Numbered from the stretch's first letter, positions 1 to 7,507 are shown. The stretch is DNA of 13,193 nucleotides from Propionivibrio sp. (GCA_003249625.1 QKII01000299.1:1-13193), one strand, 5' to 3'. Notes: generated from the letters alone by a model not told the origin. Numbers and translations are program-made.

Positions 1-17
1 GTCTCGGGCAGTAAAAC

Positions 18-53
18 AAAGCCCCGCCGGTTGAATACCGGCGGGGCTTTTTT
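18..53. terminator. Bidirectional rho-independent terminator
   Basis: A 14-bp perfect inverted repeat (arms 18-31 and 37-50, GC-rich core GCCCCGCCGGT) closes on a 5-base loop. On the plus strand it is followed by a run of six T (48-53). On the minus strand the exit side reads TTTGTTTT. It lies 33 bases past the stop codon of the minus-strand chemotaxis gene, so it should end that transcript. It can also stop a plus-strand gene entering from outside the window. Confidence 0.93.
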
Positions 54-86
54 ACGATGCAACGTTGCGTGAAGTCCGGAGCGGAC

Positions 87-1715
87 TCAGATCACGGTTT
101 CGTCCTGCGTCTTGAAGCCGGCGAGCGCGTCAGAGAGGACTTGTGACACGGCTTCCAACTGAGAGGCAATCGTCGCAGCAATTTCCATTTGACTGGCGGT
201 GGCCTCCGCCGTCGTGGCCAACGATTCCATGCTCTGTGCAATGTCGTGCGAGGCACTCGACTGTTCGCTGACCATAGTGGAAACGTCGTCGGCTTCGCGG
301 GTGACGTTGGCGGCCAGTGCCTCGATTTCACCCAGCCCGGCCTGGACCTTGTTCATGCGCACGACGCATTCGTTCAGCGAGTCTTCACTTCCTGTCATCG
401 CGTCCGAAACGCGGTCCGACTGCTGGCCGAGGCGTACTGTCGTTTCGCGGATGGAGTTGGCGGTTTCGCTGGAGCGATTTGCCAGTTTGCGTACCTCGTC
501 GGCAACGACGGCGAAGCCGCGACCCTGTTCTCCCGCACGTGCGGCTTCGATGGCGGCATTAAGGGCTAGCAGATTGGTTTGTTCGGCAATTTCCGAGACC
601 ATGTTGACGAGCTGATCGATCTGGCTGACGTCAGCGATGAAGGATTTCGTCGTGCTGCTGACGGTCTCGATCGAGTCGGTCGTCCGCTTCAGCGATTCCG
701 CGAGGCCATGCAGGTCGGCGGCACCGTCGGTAGTACGCTGCTGGACGTCGTGTGACGAAGTCTTCGAGCGCGCAGCATGGCTGGCTACTTCGTTGATCGA
801 AACGGAAATTTCCTCAACAGCCGCCGCGACCTTCTCGGTGACGTCCTGCTGCATCTGTATCTGGCCGTTCGTCTGGAGAACGACCGAGCCCAGTTCGTGC
901 GCAGAGGCGCTCATCTGCCCGGCCTCTTTCTTGAAGTCGACGAACATCTTGTGCAGCATGCCGAGAAAGGTGTTGAACGCTCCTGCGACACGGGCCAGTT
1001 CATCGCCACTTGATGTGTCCAGACGGATCGTGAGGTCGCCTTTTCCGGCAGCAAGTCCTTCGGCCATGCTGGCAAAGGCGTCGAGTCTGCTGGAGACCAC
1101 CTTGCGGATGGCCAGCGTCAGCGCGGCGGCCAGCAGGGCGACACCAACGACACCTGCGGCGACTACGACCAGCACCATGGAATTGGCCAGCGACAGCATT
1201 TCATCCGCCGAGGTGTAGTCGATTCCGACGAAGATAGCGCCGCCGCGACCTCCATCGAAGGCGACAGGCAGGTAGGTTGCCATGTGCGGCCGGTTGAAGA
1301 GTTCGATCGGTCCAGAATAGGCCTTGCCGGATCTGAGTGCTTTTGCGGCGGCTGAATCCGGCGTGAGTGTTGTACCGATTGCGCGGCTGCCGTCTTCTTT
1401 TTTGAGCGTCGTGGTTGCACGGACAAATTCCCCGTTGCGGTAAACGAACAGCGTGGCGACGATCTTGCCGTTATCGGTAAGCGGGTCGAGCAGGTCGGGC
1501 TTGGCGAGGTTTTCGTCGCTCCAGCGGGCAACATCAGCGAAATTGCCTTTGAGCATTGAAGCGAGTGATTTTGTCTCCGACTGCAGCGCCTTGTCCGCCA
1601 TTTGCGGAATCATGTAGCCTTTGATGAAGGCGACGATGGCTGCAATCACCACGAGCGCGGCGACGCAAGACCATGTCAGCAGCTTGGCAGAAATCGAGTT
1701 CAGCGTGAGTTTCAT
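87..1715 (-). CDS. Methyl-accepting chemotaxis protein with a periplasmic Cache-like sensor
   Basis: An inner-membrane chemoreceptor that would bind a small ligand in the periplasm and signal through CheW/CheA. From the chosen start (542 aa) the order is: transmembrane helix 1 (about residues 10-35), a periplasmic domain of about 140 residues resembling a single Cache fold ([39 protein letters not shown]), helix 2 (about 180-205), a HAMP linker, and a long coiled-coil signalling domain. The near-invariant hairpin tip lies at about 373-412 ([20 protein letters not shown], then [15 protein letters not shown]). There is no C-terminal CheR/CheB-tethering pentapeptide; it ends FKTQDETVI. The frame stays open to 1814, but the ATG at 1715 ([13 protein letters not shown]) gives the usual short N-terminus before helix 1, and the extra upstream residues cover a hairpin and A/T tract. 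The Shine-Dalgarno is weak. The ligand cannot be read from the sequence. Confidence 0.95.
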   Translation of the reverse strand: MKLTLNSISAKLLTWSCVAALVVIAAIVAFIKGYMIPQMADKALQSETKSLASMLKGNFADVARWSDENLAKPDLLDPLTDNGKIVATLFVYRNGEFVRATTTLKKEDGSRAIGTTLTPDSAAAKALRSGKAYSGPIELFNRPHMATYLPVAFDGGRGGAIFVGIDYTSADEMLSLANSMVLVVVAAGVVGVALLAAALTLAIRKVVSSRLDAFASMAEGLAAGKGDLTIRLDTSSGDELARVAGAFNTFLGMLHKMFVDFKKEAGQMSASAHELGSVVLQTNGQIQMQQDVTEKVAAAVEEISVSINEVASHAARSKTSSHDVQQRTTDGAADLHGLAESLKRTTDSIETVSSTTKSFIADVSQIDQLVNMVSEIAEQTNLLALNAAIEAARAGEQGRGFAVVADEVRKLANRSSETANSIRETTVRLGQQSDRVSDAMTGSEDSLNECVVRMNKVQAGLGEIEALAANVTREADDVSTMVSEQSSASHDIAQSMESLATTAEATASQMEIAATIASQLEAVSQVLSDALAGFKTQDETVI

Positions 1716-1731
1716 TCGGTGTCCATGTTCG

Positions 1732-1766
1732 AAAAAAAAGGGCCCCTCCGGCGAGATAGGTGCCGG
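1732..1766 (-). promoter_or_regulatory. Leader hairpin followed by a T8 tract ahead of the chemoreceptor
   Basis: Read on the minus strand, a CCGGC/GCCGG stem with a 9-base loop (1766-1748) is followed by AGGGGCCC and eight T (1739-1732), 17 bases before the ATG. The stem-to-T distance is longer than in a standard terminator, so this may be an attenuator-like leader element or chance. No known riboswitch consensus was recognised. Confidence 0.3.
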
Positions 1767-1883
1767 TCTTAAGCGAATGGTTTGGGTTGTTGCCATGTTG
1801 GAGTCGGGGCGCAATCGGGCAGCGCTTGACCCGGATGCGAATTCGACGGGCGAAACGCGTGCGGATCCGACAAAGAATGGCCA

Positions 1884-1889
1884 ATTATA
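1884..1889 (-). promoter_or_regulatory. Possible -10 element for the chemoreceptor gene
   Basis: The minus strand reads TATAAT, a perfect sigma70 -10 hexamer. The bases 15-17 upstream give only a poor -35 (GGGCTG, or GCTGAA at shorter spacing). If used, transcription would start near 1877 and give a leader of about 160 nt. There is no clear terminator between this gene and the gene ending at 1965, so readthrough is an alternative. Confidence 0.35.
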
Positions 1890-1964
1890 AGCGAAGGACG
1901 TGGCTTCAGCCCGACGGTGTCGGCGATCGAAGAAACTTGGTTGTTGAAGGTCGCTGCGTGCCGG

Positions 1965-2972
1965 TCAGGCAGGAAGCGGTACCGGCGTCGTCGGTGCACT
2001 GCCGGTTTCGAGATAGACGCGGCAGCGTTCCAGGTAATCGCTTGTGCTTTTGGGCATCGGCGTACGGGCACGGGTAATGAAGAAGATCAGATCGCGCCCG
2101 GCGCGGATCAGCTTTAACCCGTCCGAGATGCTGTGTCCGTCGGAAATGTCGTAGATTACTTCGGCCCCCTCGTCGGGCGCGAAATTGGCGAGACGTTCGG
2201 CGGCGGTGACGAGCTGCGGCCAGACATCGAAAATGTCCGGGTCGGTACGCAATGTCTCGGTCTTGATCCGCGCCCCGCGGGCAAAGTCGCGGATCAGCGG
2301 CTCGATCCCGGCAAAGGCCGGAATCCGGGTAAAGATGTCCACCATGCCGTCGGCGATCCGGTCGATGTCTCGCTTGGTCTGGCCGATCTTGATGTAGCGG
2401 CTTTCGTAGAACTCCTCGATCGGTGTGGTAAAGGCGCGGAACGGTTCCCCCCACAGTTCGTCGATGCCTTCCTCGCCGCTGCGGTGCAGGACAAAGCGGC
2501 CGAGTTCCATGGCTTCCAGCAGGCAACGGCCGCATTCGCGCATCAGGGCGTCGCTGCTCTTGATCTCGACGCCGCATTCCTGCAAGTCGACGAGGTTGCG
2601 GAAAATGTCGGCAGCCCGGTTGAACAGCGCTCCGGCGAGCATGCCGGCCTTGACCCGTTTGATCGCCGGATCAGTCTCTTCCTCGTAACTGCTGCGTGCT
2701 TCCGCCAACCGTGTGCCGGGAATGTTCAGACCGTGCTCGGTATGGTTGAACAGGCGCCGGGTCAGTGCGTCAATCAGGCGCCGCTTGGCTTCCAGCGAGT
2801 TGCCCGGGGTTGGGTAGGTGCGAATCCAGTAGCCATCGTAAAACACGCGCTCACGACCATCGAGGACACGCCGGGTGCCTTCCGGCGGGCAATCCTCCGG
2901 GAGCAGGTTTTTTTCCGAGAGATCCTGATTCATGTGGTCGTTGATACGGCTCGTTCGTTGGTCGGTCGGCAT
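1965..2972 (-). CDS. Conserved-looking cytoplasmic protein of unknown function (335 aa)
   Basis: I do not recognise this family. The protein is soluble, with no signal peptide or membrane segment, is rich in charged residues and looks mostly helical. Visible landmarks are an N-terminal YDGYWIRTYPTPGNSLEAKR segment (about 46-64), a cysteine cluster with a CxxC-type C147-G-R-C150 plus C133, and a C-terminal region DISDGHSISDGLKLIRAGRDLIFFITRAR (about 275-303). The last 20 residues are low-complexity (SAPTTPVPLPA). Codon usage looks coding, and the only comparably long alternative here is an antisense shadow. The first ATG (2972) has a GGTGA ribosome site at good spacing; the ATG at 2933 (MNQDLSEKN) has none. 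It stands alone, with a spacer on either side. Function cannot be assigned. Confidence 0.8.
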   Translation of the reverse strand: MPTDQRTSRINDHMNQDLSEKNLLPEDCPPEGTRRVLDGRERVFYDGYWIRTYPTPGNSLEAKRRLIDALTRRLFNHTEHGLNIPGTRLAEARSSYEEETDPAIKRVKAGMLAGALFNRAADIFRNLVDLQECGVEIKSSDALMRECGRCLLEAMELGRFVLHRSGEEGIDELWGEPFRAFTTPIEEFYESRYIKIGQTKRDIDRIADGMVDIFTRIPAFAGIEPLIRDFARGARIKTETLRTDPDIFDVWPQLVTAAERLANFAPDEGAEVIYDISDGHSISDGLKLIRAGRDLIFFITRARTPMPKSTSDYLERCRVYLETGSAPTTPVPLPA

Positions 2973-2994
2973 GGTGTCACCGAAAACCGACGGA

Positions 2995-3023
2995 TTGTAA
3001 GGCCATCGTACCGTTATGACGAA
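2995..3023 (-). promoter_or_regulatory. Possible sigma70 promoter for the unknown 335-aa protein
   Basis: The minus strand carries TACAAT (-10) with TCGTCA 17 bases upstream (-35, 4 of 6 matches). The predicted start is about 20 nt before the ATG at 2972, and the GGTGA ribosome site falls between them. Confidence 0.35.
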
Positions 3024-3127
3024 GCTTCAACTGCCTTGGGGACGGTCAACGGTGGTAATGGTGTTGTATCCGCAAGACAGTGAGTTCCGCCGAGATGGGG
3101 GAAGGAACCTTCTTGCTTTTGAAGGAA

Positions 3128-3172
3128 ATTGGCCCGTTCTGTTCCCGTAAGGAGGGAGCAGAACGGGCCAAT
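3128..3172 (-). terminator. Long hairpin terminating the TctC transcript
   Basis: The arms 3128-3146 and 3154-3172 form a 19-bp stem (18 Watson-Crick pairs and one G-T) with a 7-base loop, 42 bases after the TctC stop. The minus-strand exit reads TTCCTTC, not a clean T run. It therefore may act as a terminator or as a 3'-end stabiliser for the operon mRNA. No gene lies between it and the 335-aa gene upstream of 2973. Confidence 0.7.
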
Positions 3173-3214
3173 GGTTCGTTGCGACTACGGGCTTTTCAGT
3201 CCGGAACTACTGCA

Positions 3215-4183
3215 TTATTTCCCGATGCTCTTCAGGTAGTCCTGCTCGAACTTCGTCATGAACTCCTTGGCGGCCTTCTGATCCATGAAGGAGGGGAGCA
3301 GCTTGAACTTGCCGATGTAGTCCTTTTGCCATGCTTCGGATTCGGAAACAGCCTTGAAGGCATTGCTCCAGTAGGCCGCAGCCGCCGGGCTCATGGTCTT
3401 CGGACCGACGACGCCACGCCATACAGGAAATTCAACATCCTTGTAGCTGCCGACTTCCGACAGCCGCGGAGCGGAACTCAGGTTGCCGCTGAATCGCGTT
3501 GTCGACAAGGCGAGAACCGGGGTGAGTTTCCCTGCGGCGACATATTGATCCGCTGCGGCGGGTTTGGACATCACGAGGTCAACGTGTCCGCCCAGAATGG
3601 AAGTGATGGCGGCGGAGGTGGAGTCGTTGACGATAAAGGCCAACTGATCTTCCGTGAACTTGAGTTCCTTGATCAGTTTCTCGTAGGTAGCGATGTCATC
3701 CCCCTTGGAACCCGCAATAACGATTTTCTCACCGCCATTTACTGCCTTGATGACATCGGCAAAGGTCTTGTGCTTTGCAGATTCACCAATGAACAGAAGT
3801 TGCTTGTCCTGGGCCATGATGGCGATGGGGGTAAAGTTGGCCAGGCGGTTCGAGGTGTTCTTGACCATCGGCATGAGGTCGCCGCTGTTGAAAGTCAGCA
3901 GGGTATGGTCTGCACGCTTCCCGGCAGCCGTCCGGCTCACGTTCAGTCGTCCGACTTCGCCGCCGCCGTCCGTCTTGTTGGTTACGAGGAAGGTCTTCTC
4001 GTTTGCCAGGTTTGCCTTGGTCATGGCGTCGGAAATGAAACGCGTGTAGATGTCGCTGCCGCCGCCGGGGCTGGAGGTGACGACCCATTCGATGTCTTTC
4101 GTGGGCTTGAAGTCTGCTGCGCTTGCCGAAAACGGAGCGCCAATTAGTGATGCGACTGCTGCAATTGCCAGGATTTTCTTCAT
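3215..4183 (-). CDS. tctC: Tripartite tricarboxylate transporter substrate-binding protein (TctC/Bug family)
   Basis: Periplasmic binding protein that captures the substrate, usually a carboxylate, and delivers it to the TctA/TctB membrane unit. The 322-aa length is typical. Residues 1-22 form a classic Sec signal peptide (MKKILAIAAVASLIGAPFSASA) ending in an ASA cleavage site. The family hallmark PGGGSD is at 39-44, after EWVVTSS, and an N-T-P-I-A-type strand (LANFTPIAIMAQ) and the GGHVDLVMS segment follow as expected. The start has a strong GGGAGG ribosome site about 6 nt upstream. It is the last gene of the pdxA-tctB-tctA-tctC operon, 78 bases after tctA, in the usual order for cases where the binding protein is last. 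The ligand is unknown; Bug proteins cover citrate, dicarboxylates, aromatic acids and others. Confidence 0.94.
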   Translation of the reverse strand: MKKILAIAAVASLIGAPFSASAADFKPTKDIEWVVTSSPGGGSDIYTRFISDAMTKANLANEKTFLVTNKTDGGGEVGRLNVSRTAAGKRADHTLLTFNSGDLMPMVKNTSNRLANFTPIAIMAQDKQLLFIGESAKHKTFADVIKAVNGGEKIVIAGSKGDDIATYEKLIKELKFTEDQLAFIVNDSTSAAITSILGGHVDLVMSKPAAADQYVAAGKLTPVLALSTTRFSGNLSSAPRLSEVGSYKDVEFPVWRGVVGPKTMSPAAAAYWSNAFKAVSESEAWQKDYIGKFKLLPSFMDQKAAKEFMTKFEQDYLKSIGK

Positions 4184-4209
4184 CTCAACCTCCCGTGGGT
4201 AAAAAACTC

Positions 4210-4232
4210 AACAAAACAACGAACAAAACAAC
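4210..4232 (-). repeat. Tandem 11-mer in the T/G-rich leader of tctC
   Basis: AACAAAACAAC occurs at 4210-4220 and again at 4222-4232 (12-bp period). On the mRNA this becomes a U/G-rich unstructured stretch (GUUGUUUUGUU twice) just before the tctC ribosome site. It fills most of the 78-base gap between tctA and tctC. Confidence 0.6.
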
Positions 4233-4261
4233 ATCAAACAATTGTCTGGATCAACACCGCC

Positions 4262-5779
4262 TCATTTGGCTGTTTCCAGTTTCGCGCGGCTGAACCGGCT
4301 GAAAATAATGCGGGCCGTCGGGAATAGCAATATGACAATGAACACGGTCATGAAAGCGAGCGAAATGGGGCTGTCGAAGAAGATGTCCAGACTGCCGCGC
4401 GAAATGATGAAGCTCTTGCGCATGTTCGATTCAAGCATCGGAGCCAGTACGAAGGCCAGCAATACCGGCGCGGCGGGATAGCGGAACTTGTGCATCACAT
4501 ACCCCATGACGCCTGAGATGAGCATGATCAGCACGCCGTACATCGAGTTGCTCGTGCTGTACGAGCCCACGACACAGATGACCGTGATGCAGGGGATGAT
4601 GAGCCGAGTCGGGACGGACAGAATCTTGATCAACAAGGGAATGACGCCCCAGGCGCACATCAGTGCCACCACGTTGGCGAGGAACAAGGAAGCAATCAGC
4701 CCCCAGGCAAAATCTGGTTCGTTGGTGAACAGCAGCGGACCTGGGTTCAAACCCCAGAGCATCAGACCACCGAGGAGAACAGCACCGGTGCCCGAACCCG
4801 GAATGCCCAGGGCCAGGAGCGGGGCGAAGGAGCCCGCCGCCGCGCCGTTGTTTGCAGCTTCACAGGATGCGATTCCCTCGACGGCACCGCTGCCCAGCGG
4901 TTCTTCATTCTTGAATGACTTCTGGACCGCGTACCCCATGAATGACGCCGCTGTGGCACCCGCGCCGGGAAGAACGCCCATAAAGGTACCGAGGACACCA
5001 GAACGCAAAGCGGGAGGAAGCAGCCGCTTCAGGTCATGCTTCGTCAACAGCGATCCGCGGAGAGTTAGTTTCGCGGAAACCTCTTTCGCCTTGATGAGGC
5101 GCTCGTCCATCAGGATCATGACCTGGGAGAAGCCAACCATGCCGATTACGAAGGGTGTGAAGGGAATGCCGCCGAGTAGATACTCGTTGCCGAAATCGTA
5201 GCGTGGGCTGCCAGTCAGCGTATCCATGCCCATGCAGGCGAGGAGGATGCCGAAGAGTGTCAGCAAGAGTCCCTTGCTTGGGTTCTCGCCGACCAGCCAG
5301 CCAATCGAGGTCATTGCGACCAGGAGCAGCGCGGTCATTTCCGAGGGGCCGAACTTGAGACCGATATTCGCGAGGGCCGGACCGGTGAAGGTGAGGATGA
5401 TCATGCCGATGAAGCCGCCGACGAACGACGAGAAATTGGAAACCAGCAGGGCCTGGCCGGGACGCTTGCGGACGGTAGCCATCGGGTAGCCGTCCAGCGC
5501 GGTCATCACCGCAGGGCTGTCGCCGGGGATGTTAAGCAGGATCGCGCTGAAGGCGCCGCCGAACATGTTTGCGTAGTACAGCGAGCCGAGCATGATAACG
5601 GCCGTGGTCGGATTGAAGCTATAGGTTAGCGGCAGCAGCAGCGCGACACCCGCCAGTGAGCCAATTCCGGGCATGGCGCCGACGATTAGCCCCAGAATGG
5701 CGCCGAGAAAGGTGACAAAGATGTTTTGCCAGGTCAGCAGGACCGAAAAGCCCTGCAGAAGCATGTTGATGTTTTCCAT
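4262..5779 (-). CDS. tctA: Tripartite tricarboxylate transporter large membrane subunit TctA
   Basis: Large inner-membrane subunit that carries the substrate across the membrane, driven by an ion gradient in characterised members. At 505 aa it has the usual length. It has about ten or more hydrophobic helices and both halves of the internal repeat: GAMPGIG at 34-40 with LNIPG at 82-86 and DGYPM at 96-100, then GVLPGAG at 268-274 with GIPGSGTGAVLLGG at 325-338. The duplicated GxxPGxG motifs are diagnostic of the family. The start has a GAGGG ribosome site, and only 10 bases separate it from the tctB stop, so the two are translated from one mRNA. No frameshift or missing motif was seen. Confidence 0.96.
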   Translation of the reverse strand: MENINMLLQGFSVLLTWQNIFVTFLGAILGLIVGAMPGIGSLAGVALLLPLTYSFNPTTAVIMLGSLYYANMFGGAFSAILLNIPGDSPAVMTALDGYPMATVRKRPGQALLVSNFSSFVGGFIGMIILTFTGPALANIGLKFGPSEMTALLLVAMTSIGWLVGENPSKGLLLTLFGILLACMGMDTLTGSPRYDFGNEYLLGGIPFTPFVIGMVGFSQVMILMDERLIKAKEVSAKLTLRGSLLTKHDLKRLLPPALRSGVLGTFMGVLPGAGATAASFMGYAVQKSFKNEEPLGSGAVEGIASCEAANNGAAAGSFAPLLALGIPGSGTGAVLLGGLMLWGLNPGPLLFTNEPDFAWGLIASLFLANVVALMCAWGVIPLLIKILSVPTRLIIPCITVICVVGSYSTSNSMYGVLIMLISGVMGYVMHKFRYPAAPVLLAFVLAPMLESNMRKSFIISRGSLDIFFDSPISLAFMTVFIVILLFPTARIIFSRFSRAKLETAK

Positions 5780-5789
5780 TCGACCCTCG

Positions 5790-6263
5790 TTATTCAGTGA
5801 TGGCTTCGTAGATGAGCCCTTGCGGGAAGGGGACGCCGAGCCAGAGGACGAAACAGCCGATCACGATCGCCATGATGACGGTCGTCGTGATCAACGTGGT
5901 TTTCCAGTTGTATTTCTCGAAGAAGCGTAGCCACAGAACCACATAGAGCGCGAGGCTAGGTACCATGCCGAGCAAGAGCGTGGATCCGAGGATCAGGACA
6001 ACACCAAAGGCGGGAAGCCAGTTGATGAGTGGTAAAACGGGCCGTTTTTCGGAGAATGACTGAAAGAACGTCATGATGCTCACGAGGAGCAATGCTGTCG
6101 CGATTACGACCGGAAAGAAACCTGACATCGGACCCTTGGCGTCGTGCCAGAACCCGTATTTCGACAGGCCGAGCCAGAGAAAAACGCCGGCCATCGCCGC
6201 TGTGGCCAGCGGAATCATCTGGTTCAGACCAAATTTTTTGGTCTGTGCTGCTTCATTCGCCAT
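5790..6263 (-). CDS. tctB: Tripartite tricarboxylate transporter small membrane subunit TctB
   Basis: Small inner-membrane subunit that pairs with TctA. The 157-aa protein has four predicted helices: about residues 15-33 (MIPLATAAMAGVFLWLGLS), 47-66 (GFFPVVIATALLLVSIMTFF), the pair around 80-112 (LPAFGVVLILGSTLLLG and SLALYVVLWLRFF), and the C-terminal stretch around 120-145. The GFFP segment after helix 1 is common in this poorly conserved family. The assignment rests equally on position, directly before tctA. A GGAGGG ribosome site sits 6 nt before the ATG. It follows the PdxA-family gene after a 73-base gap that holds a weak GGGG/CCCC hairpin but no evident terminator. Confidence 0.92.
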   Translation of the reverse strand: MANEAAQTKKFGLNQMIPLATAAMAGVFLWLGLSKYGFWHDAKGPMSGFFPVVIATALLLVSIMTFFQSFSEKRPVLPLINWLPAFGVVLILGSTLLLGMVPSLALYVVLWLRFFEKYNWKTTLITTTVIMAIVIGCFVLWLGVPFPQGLIYEAITE

Positions 6264-6336
6264 GCTTACCCTCCAGTTTCAGCATATCGGCAGACGAGGG
6301 GGCGCCTTTTTAACCCCCGTCCATTCAAGCAATATA

Positions 6337-7377
6337 TTACGAGCTCTTCTTAGCGCTTATATTTCTTGCGGCCATGCGGGCGGCGAGGAGAATCGCTGCC
6401 TTGCTGGCACCCGGATTGGCGATGCCCTTGCCCGCAATGTCGTAAGCGGTGCCGTGTGCCGGCGTGCAGATCGGGAACGGGAATCCACCCATCATGGTGA
6501 CCCCGCGGTCGAAACCCATGAGTTTCATGGCGACCTGGCCCTGATCGTGATACATGCTCAGCACACCATCGAACTGACCGTTGCGTGCACGCAGGTAGAC
6601 GGTGTCGGCCGGGTAGGGGCCCTCGGCATTGATTCCCTTCTGCACGGCCAGACGGACGGCAGGCTCGATGATGTCGATTTCCTCGTTGCCGAAGTTTCCG
6701 CCATCGCCAGCGTGCGGATTGAGGCCGGCGACGGCGATGCGCGGCGAGGCGAATCCCGCCTCGCGCATGCAGCGATCGGCAAGTTCCAGTTCAGCGACGA
6801 TGCCTTCGATTGTCAGGGAACCGGCAACCGCCGAAAGCGGAATATGTGACGTGACACGGCAGTTCCAGAGATTGTCCAGAACGTTGAATTCGCGTGCGGC
6901 GCCCTTGAAGTTGGTGATGTCCGCAGCGTAGCGGATTTCATCGTCGTAGTTCGGATAGACGTAACGCATCGCCTTCTTGTTGAACGGCGTGAAGCAAACT
7001 GCATCGGCACGGCCTTCGTGGGCCATCAGCAGGGCACGACGGAAATTTTCGAGTGCGAAGGCGCCGCCCTCTGGCGTGGCTTCTGCGCGCTTGACGTCGC
7101 GTGGGTCAAGGTGGGCCAGATCGACGAAAACAGGCCGTTCGCCCACTTCGTAGGACGAATCCGCCGAAACAAATTCGACATCGGGCGTGAGTCCGGCGAT
7201 CCGGGCTCCTTCGTCCAAGATGCGCCGGTCGCCAAAGACCACGAAGCGCGCCGCGGAACGAATCTCTTGGTCGTTGAGCAGTATGGCGGTCAGTTCCGGG
7301 CTGATCCCCGCTGGATCGCCCATGGCTAACGCGATGGTGGGTCGAATGTCCGCCGAAGCTGAAGTTTTGTCTGTCAC
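6337..7377 (-). CDS. PdxA-family dehydrogenase (PdxA2-like or dihydrodiol-dehydrogenase-like), catabolic paralogue
   Basis: Cytoplasmic NAD(P)-dependent dehydrogenase of the PdxA superfamily, 346 aa from a GTG start at 7377. That start has an AAGGGGA ribosome site 5 nt away; an upstream ATG (7434) would lie on the -35 hexamer. Family marks are GDPAGISPEL near the N-terminus, VTSHIPL, GLNPHAGDGGNFG, GPYPADTVY, MYHDQG and PAHGTAYDIAGKG. The metal-binding histidines are H178, H222 and H277, spaced almost as H166/H211/H266 of E. coli PdxA. Where true PdxA carries GHTE, which contacts the phosphorylated substrate, this protein reads Y144-D-D-E147. It is the first gene of an operon with a carboxylate transporter and faces a GntR/FCD regulator, which argues for catabolism, not pyridoxal synthesis. 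Known non-B6 relatives include the four-carbon acid-sugar phosphate enzymes (PdxA2) and TphB of terephthalate degradation. The substrate is undecided. Confidence 0.9.
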   Translation of the reverse strand: MTDKTSASADIRPTIALAMGDPAGISPELTAILLNDQEIRSAARFVVFGDRRILDEGARIAGLTPDVEFVSADSSYEVGERPVFVDLAHLDPRDVKRAEATPEGGAFALENFRRALLMAHEGRADAVCFTPFNKKAMRYVYPNYDDEIRYAADITNFKGAAREFNVLDNLWNCRVTSHIPLSAVAGSLTIEGIVAELELADRCMREAGFASPRIAVAGLNPHAGDGGNFGNEEIDIIEPAVRLAVQKGINAEGPYPADTVYLRARNGQFDGVLSMYHDQGQVAMKLMGFDRGVTMMGGFPFPICTPAHGTAYDIAGKGIANPGASKAAILLAARMAARNISAKKSS

Positions 7378-7404
7378 GTTTTTCCCCTTGAAAAATTTCG
7401 AGAG

Positions 7405-7434
7405 ATGATGCAACAGGGAAATAAAGCATGTCAA
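7405..7434 (-). promoter_or_regulatory. Sigma70-type promoter of the pdxA-tctBAC operon
   Basis: The minus strand has a perfect TTGACA (7429-7434), an 18-base spacer and CATCAT (7405-7410, 4 of 6). The predicted transcript begins near 7398, about 20 nt before the GTG start, with the AAGGGGA ribosome site in between. Confidence 0.6.
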
Positions 7435-7455
7435 GTTACGAATGAAGAACTCAAA

Positions 7456-7471
7456 ATTCTGAATTCAGAAT
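7456..7471. promoter_or_regulatory. Perfect 16-bp palindrome, likely operator of the GntR/FCD regulator
   Basis: ATTCTGAATTCAGAAT is a perfect palindrome in the divergent spacer. It lies about 58-73 bp upstream of the predicted operon start and about 31 bp upstream of the regulator's -10. GntR/FCD dimers bind short palindromes of this size, usually next to their own gene. The assignment is by position and symmetry only. Confidence 0.55.
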
Positions 7472-7501
7472 GTAGTTCTATTAAAAACATCGTCGAGCGC
7501 C

Positions 7502-7507
7502 TATACT
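7502..7507 (+). promoter_or_regulatory. Probable -10 of the GntR-family regulator gene
   Basis: TATACT matches the -10 consensus at 5 of 6. The bases 17 upstream (TATTAA) are a poor -35. A start near 7514 would give a leader of about 110 nt containing a GCCCC/GGGGC hairpin (7562-7581). Confidence 0.4.

Noticed and set aside
1732..1771. Glycine or cyclic-di-GMP riboswitch before the chemoreceptor
   Set aside because: CGCCGGAGGGGC has a passing likeness to part of the glycine aptamer, but the other conserved blocks of either riboswitch are absent.
1716..1814. N-terminal extension of the chemoreceptor to the ATG at 1814
   Set aside because: The extra 33 residues (with a PFFFEHGH stretch encoded by the A/T tract) do not resemble a receptor N-terminus and cover the leader hairpin; the ATG at 1715 gives the normal arrangement.
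2133..4147. Long plus-strand open frames (316 aa at 2133-3083 and 355 aa at 3080-4147)
   Set aside because: They lie antisense to the 335-aa protein and TctC, have no recognisable domains, read across the hairpin at 3128-3172, and are explained by the open third-position pattern of GC-rich genes on the other strand.
6294..6320. Hairpin between the PdxA-family gene and tctB as a terminator
   Set aside because: The stem is a short GGGG/CCCC pairing with a bulge and a large loop, with no T run on the minus-strand exit side; at most a weak processing signal.
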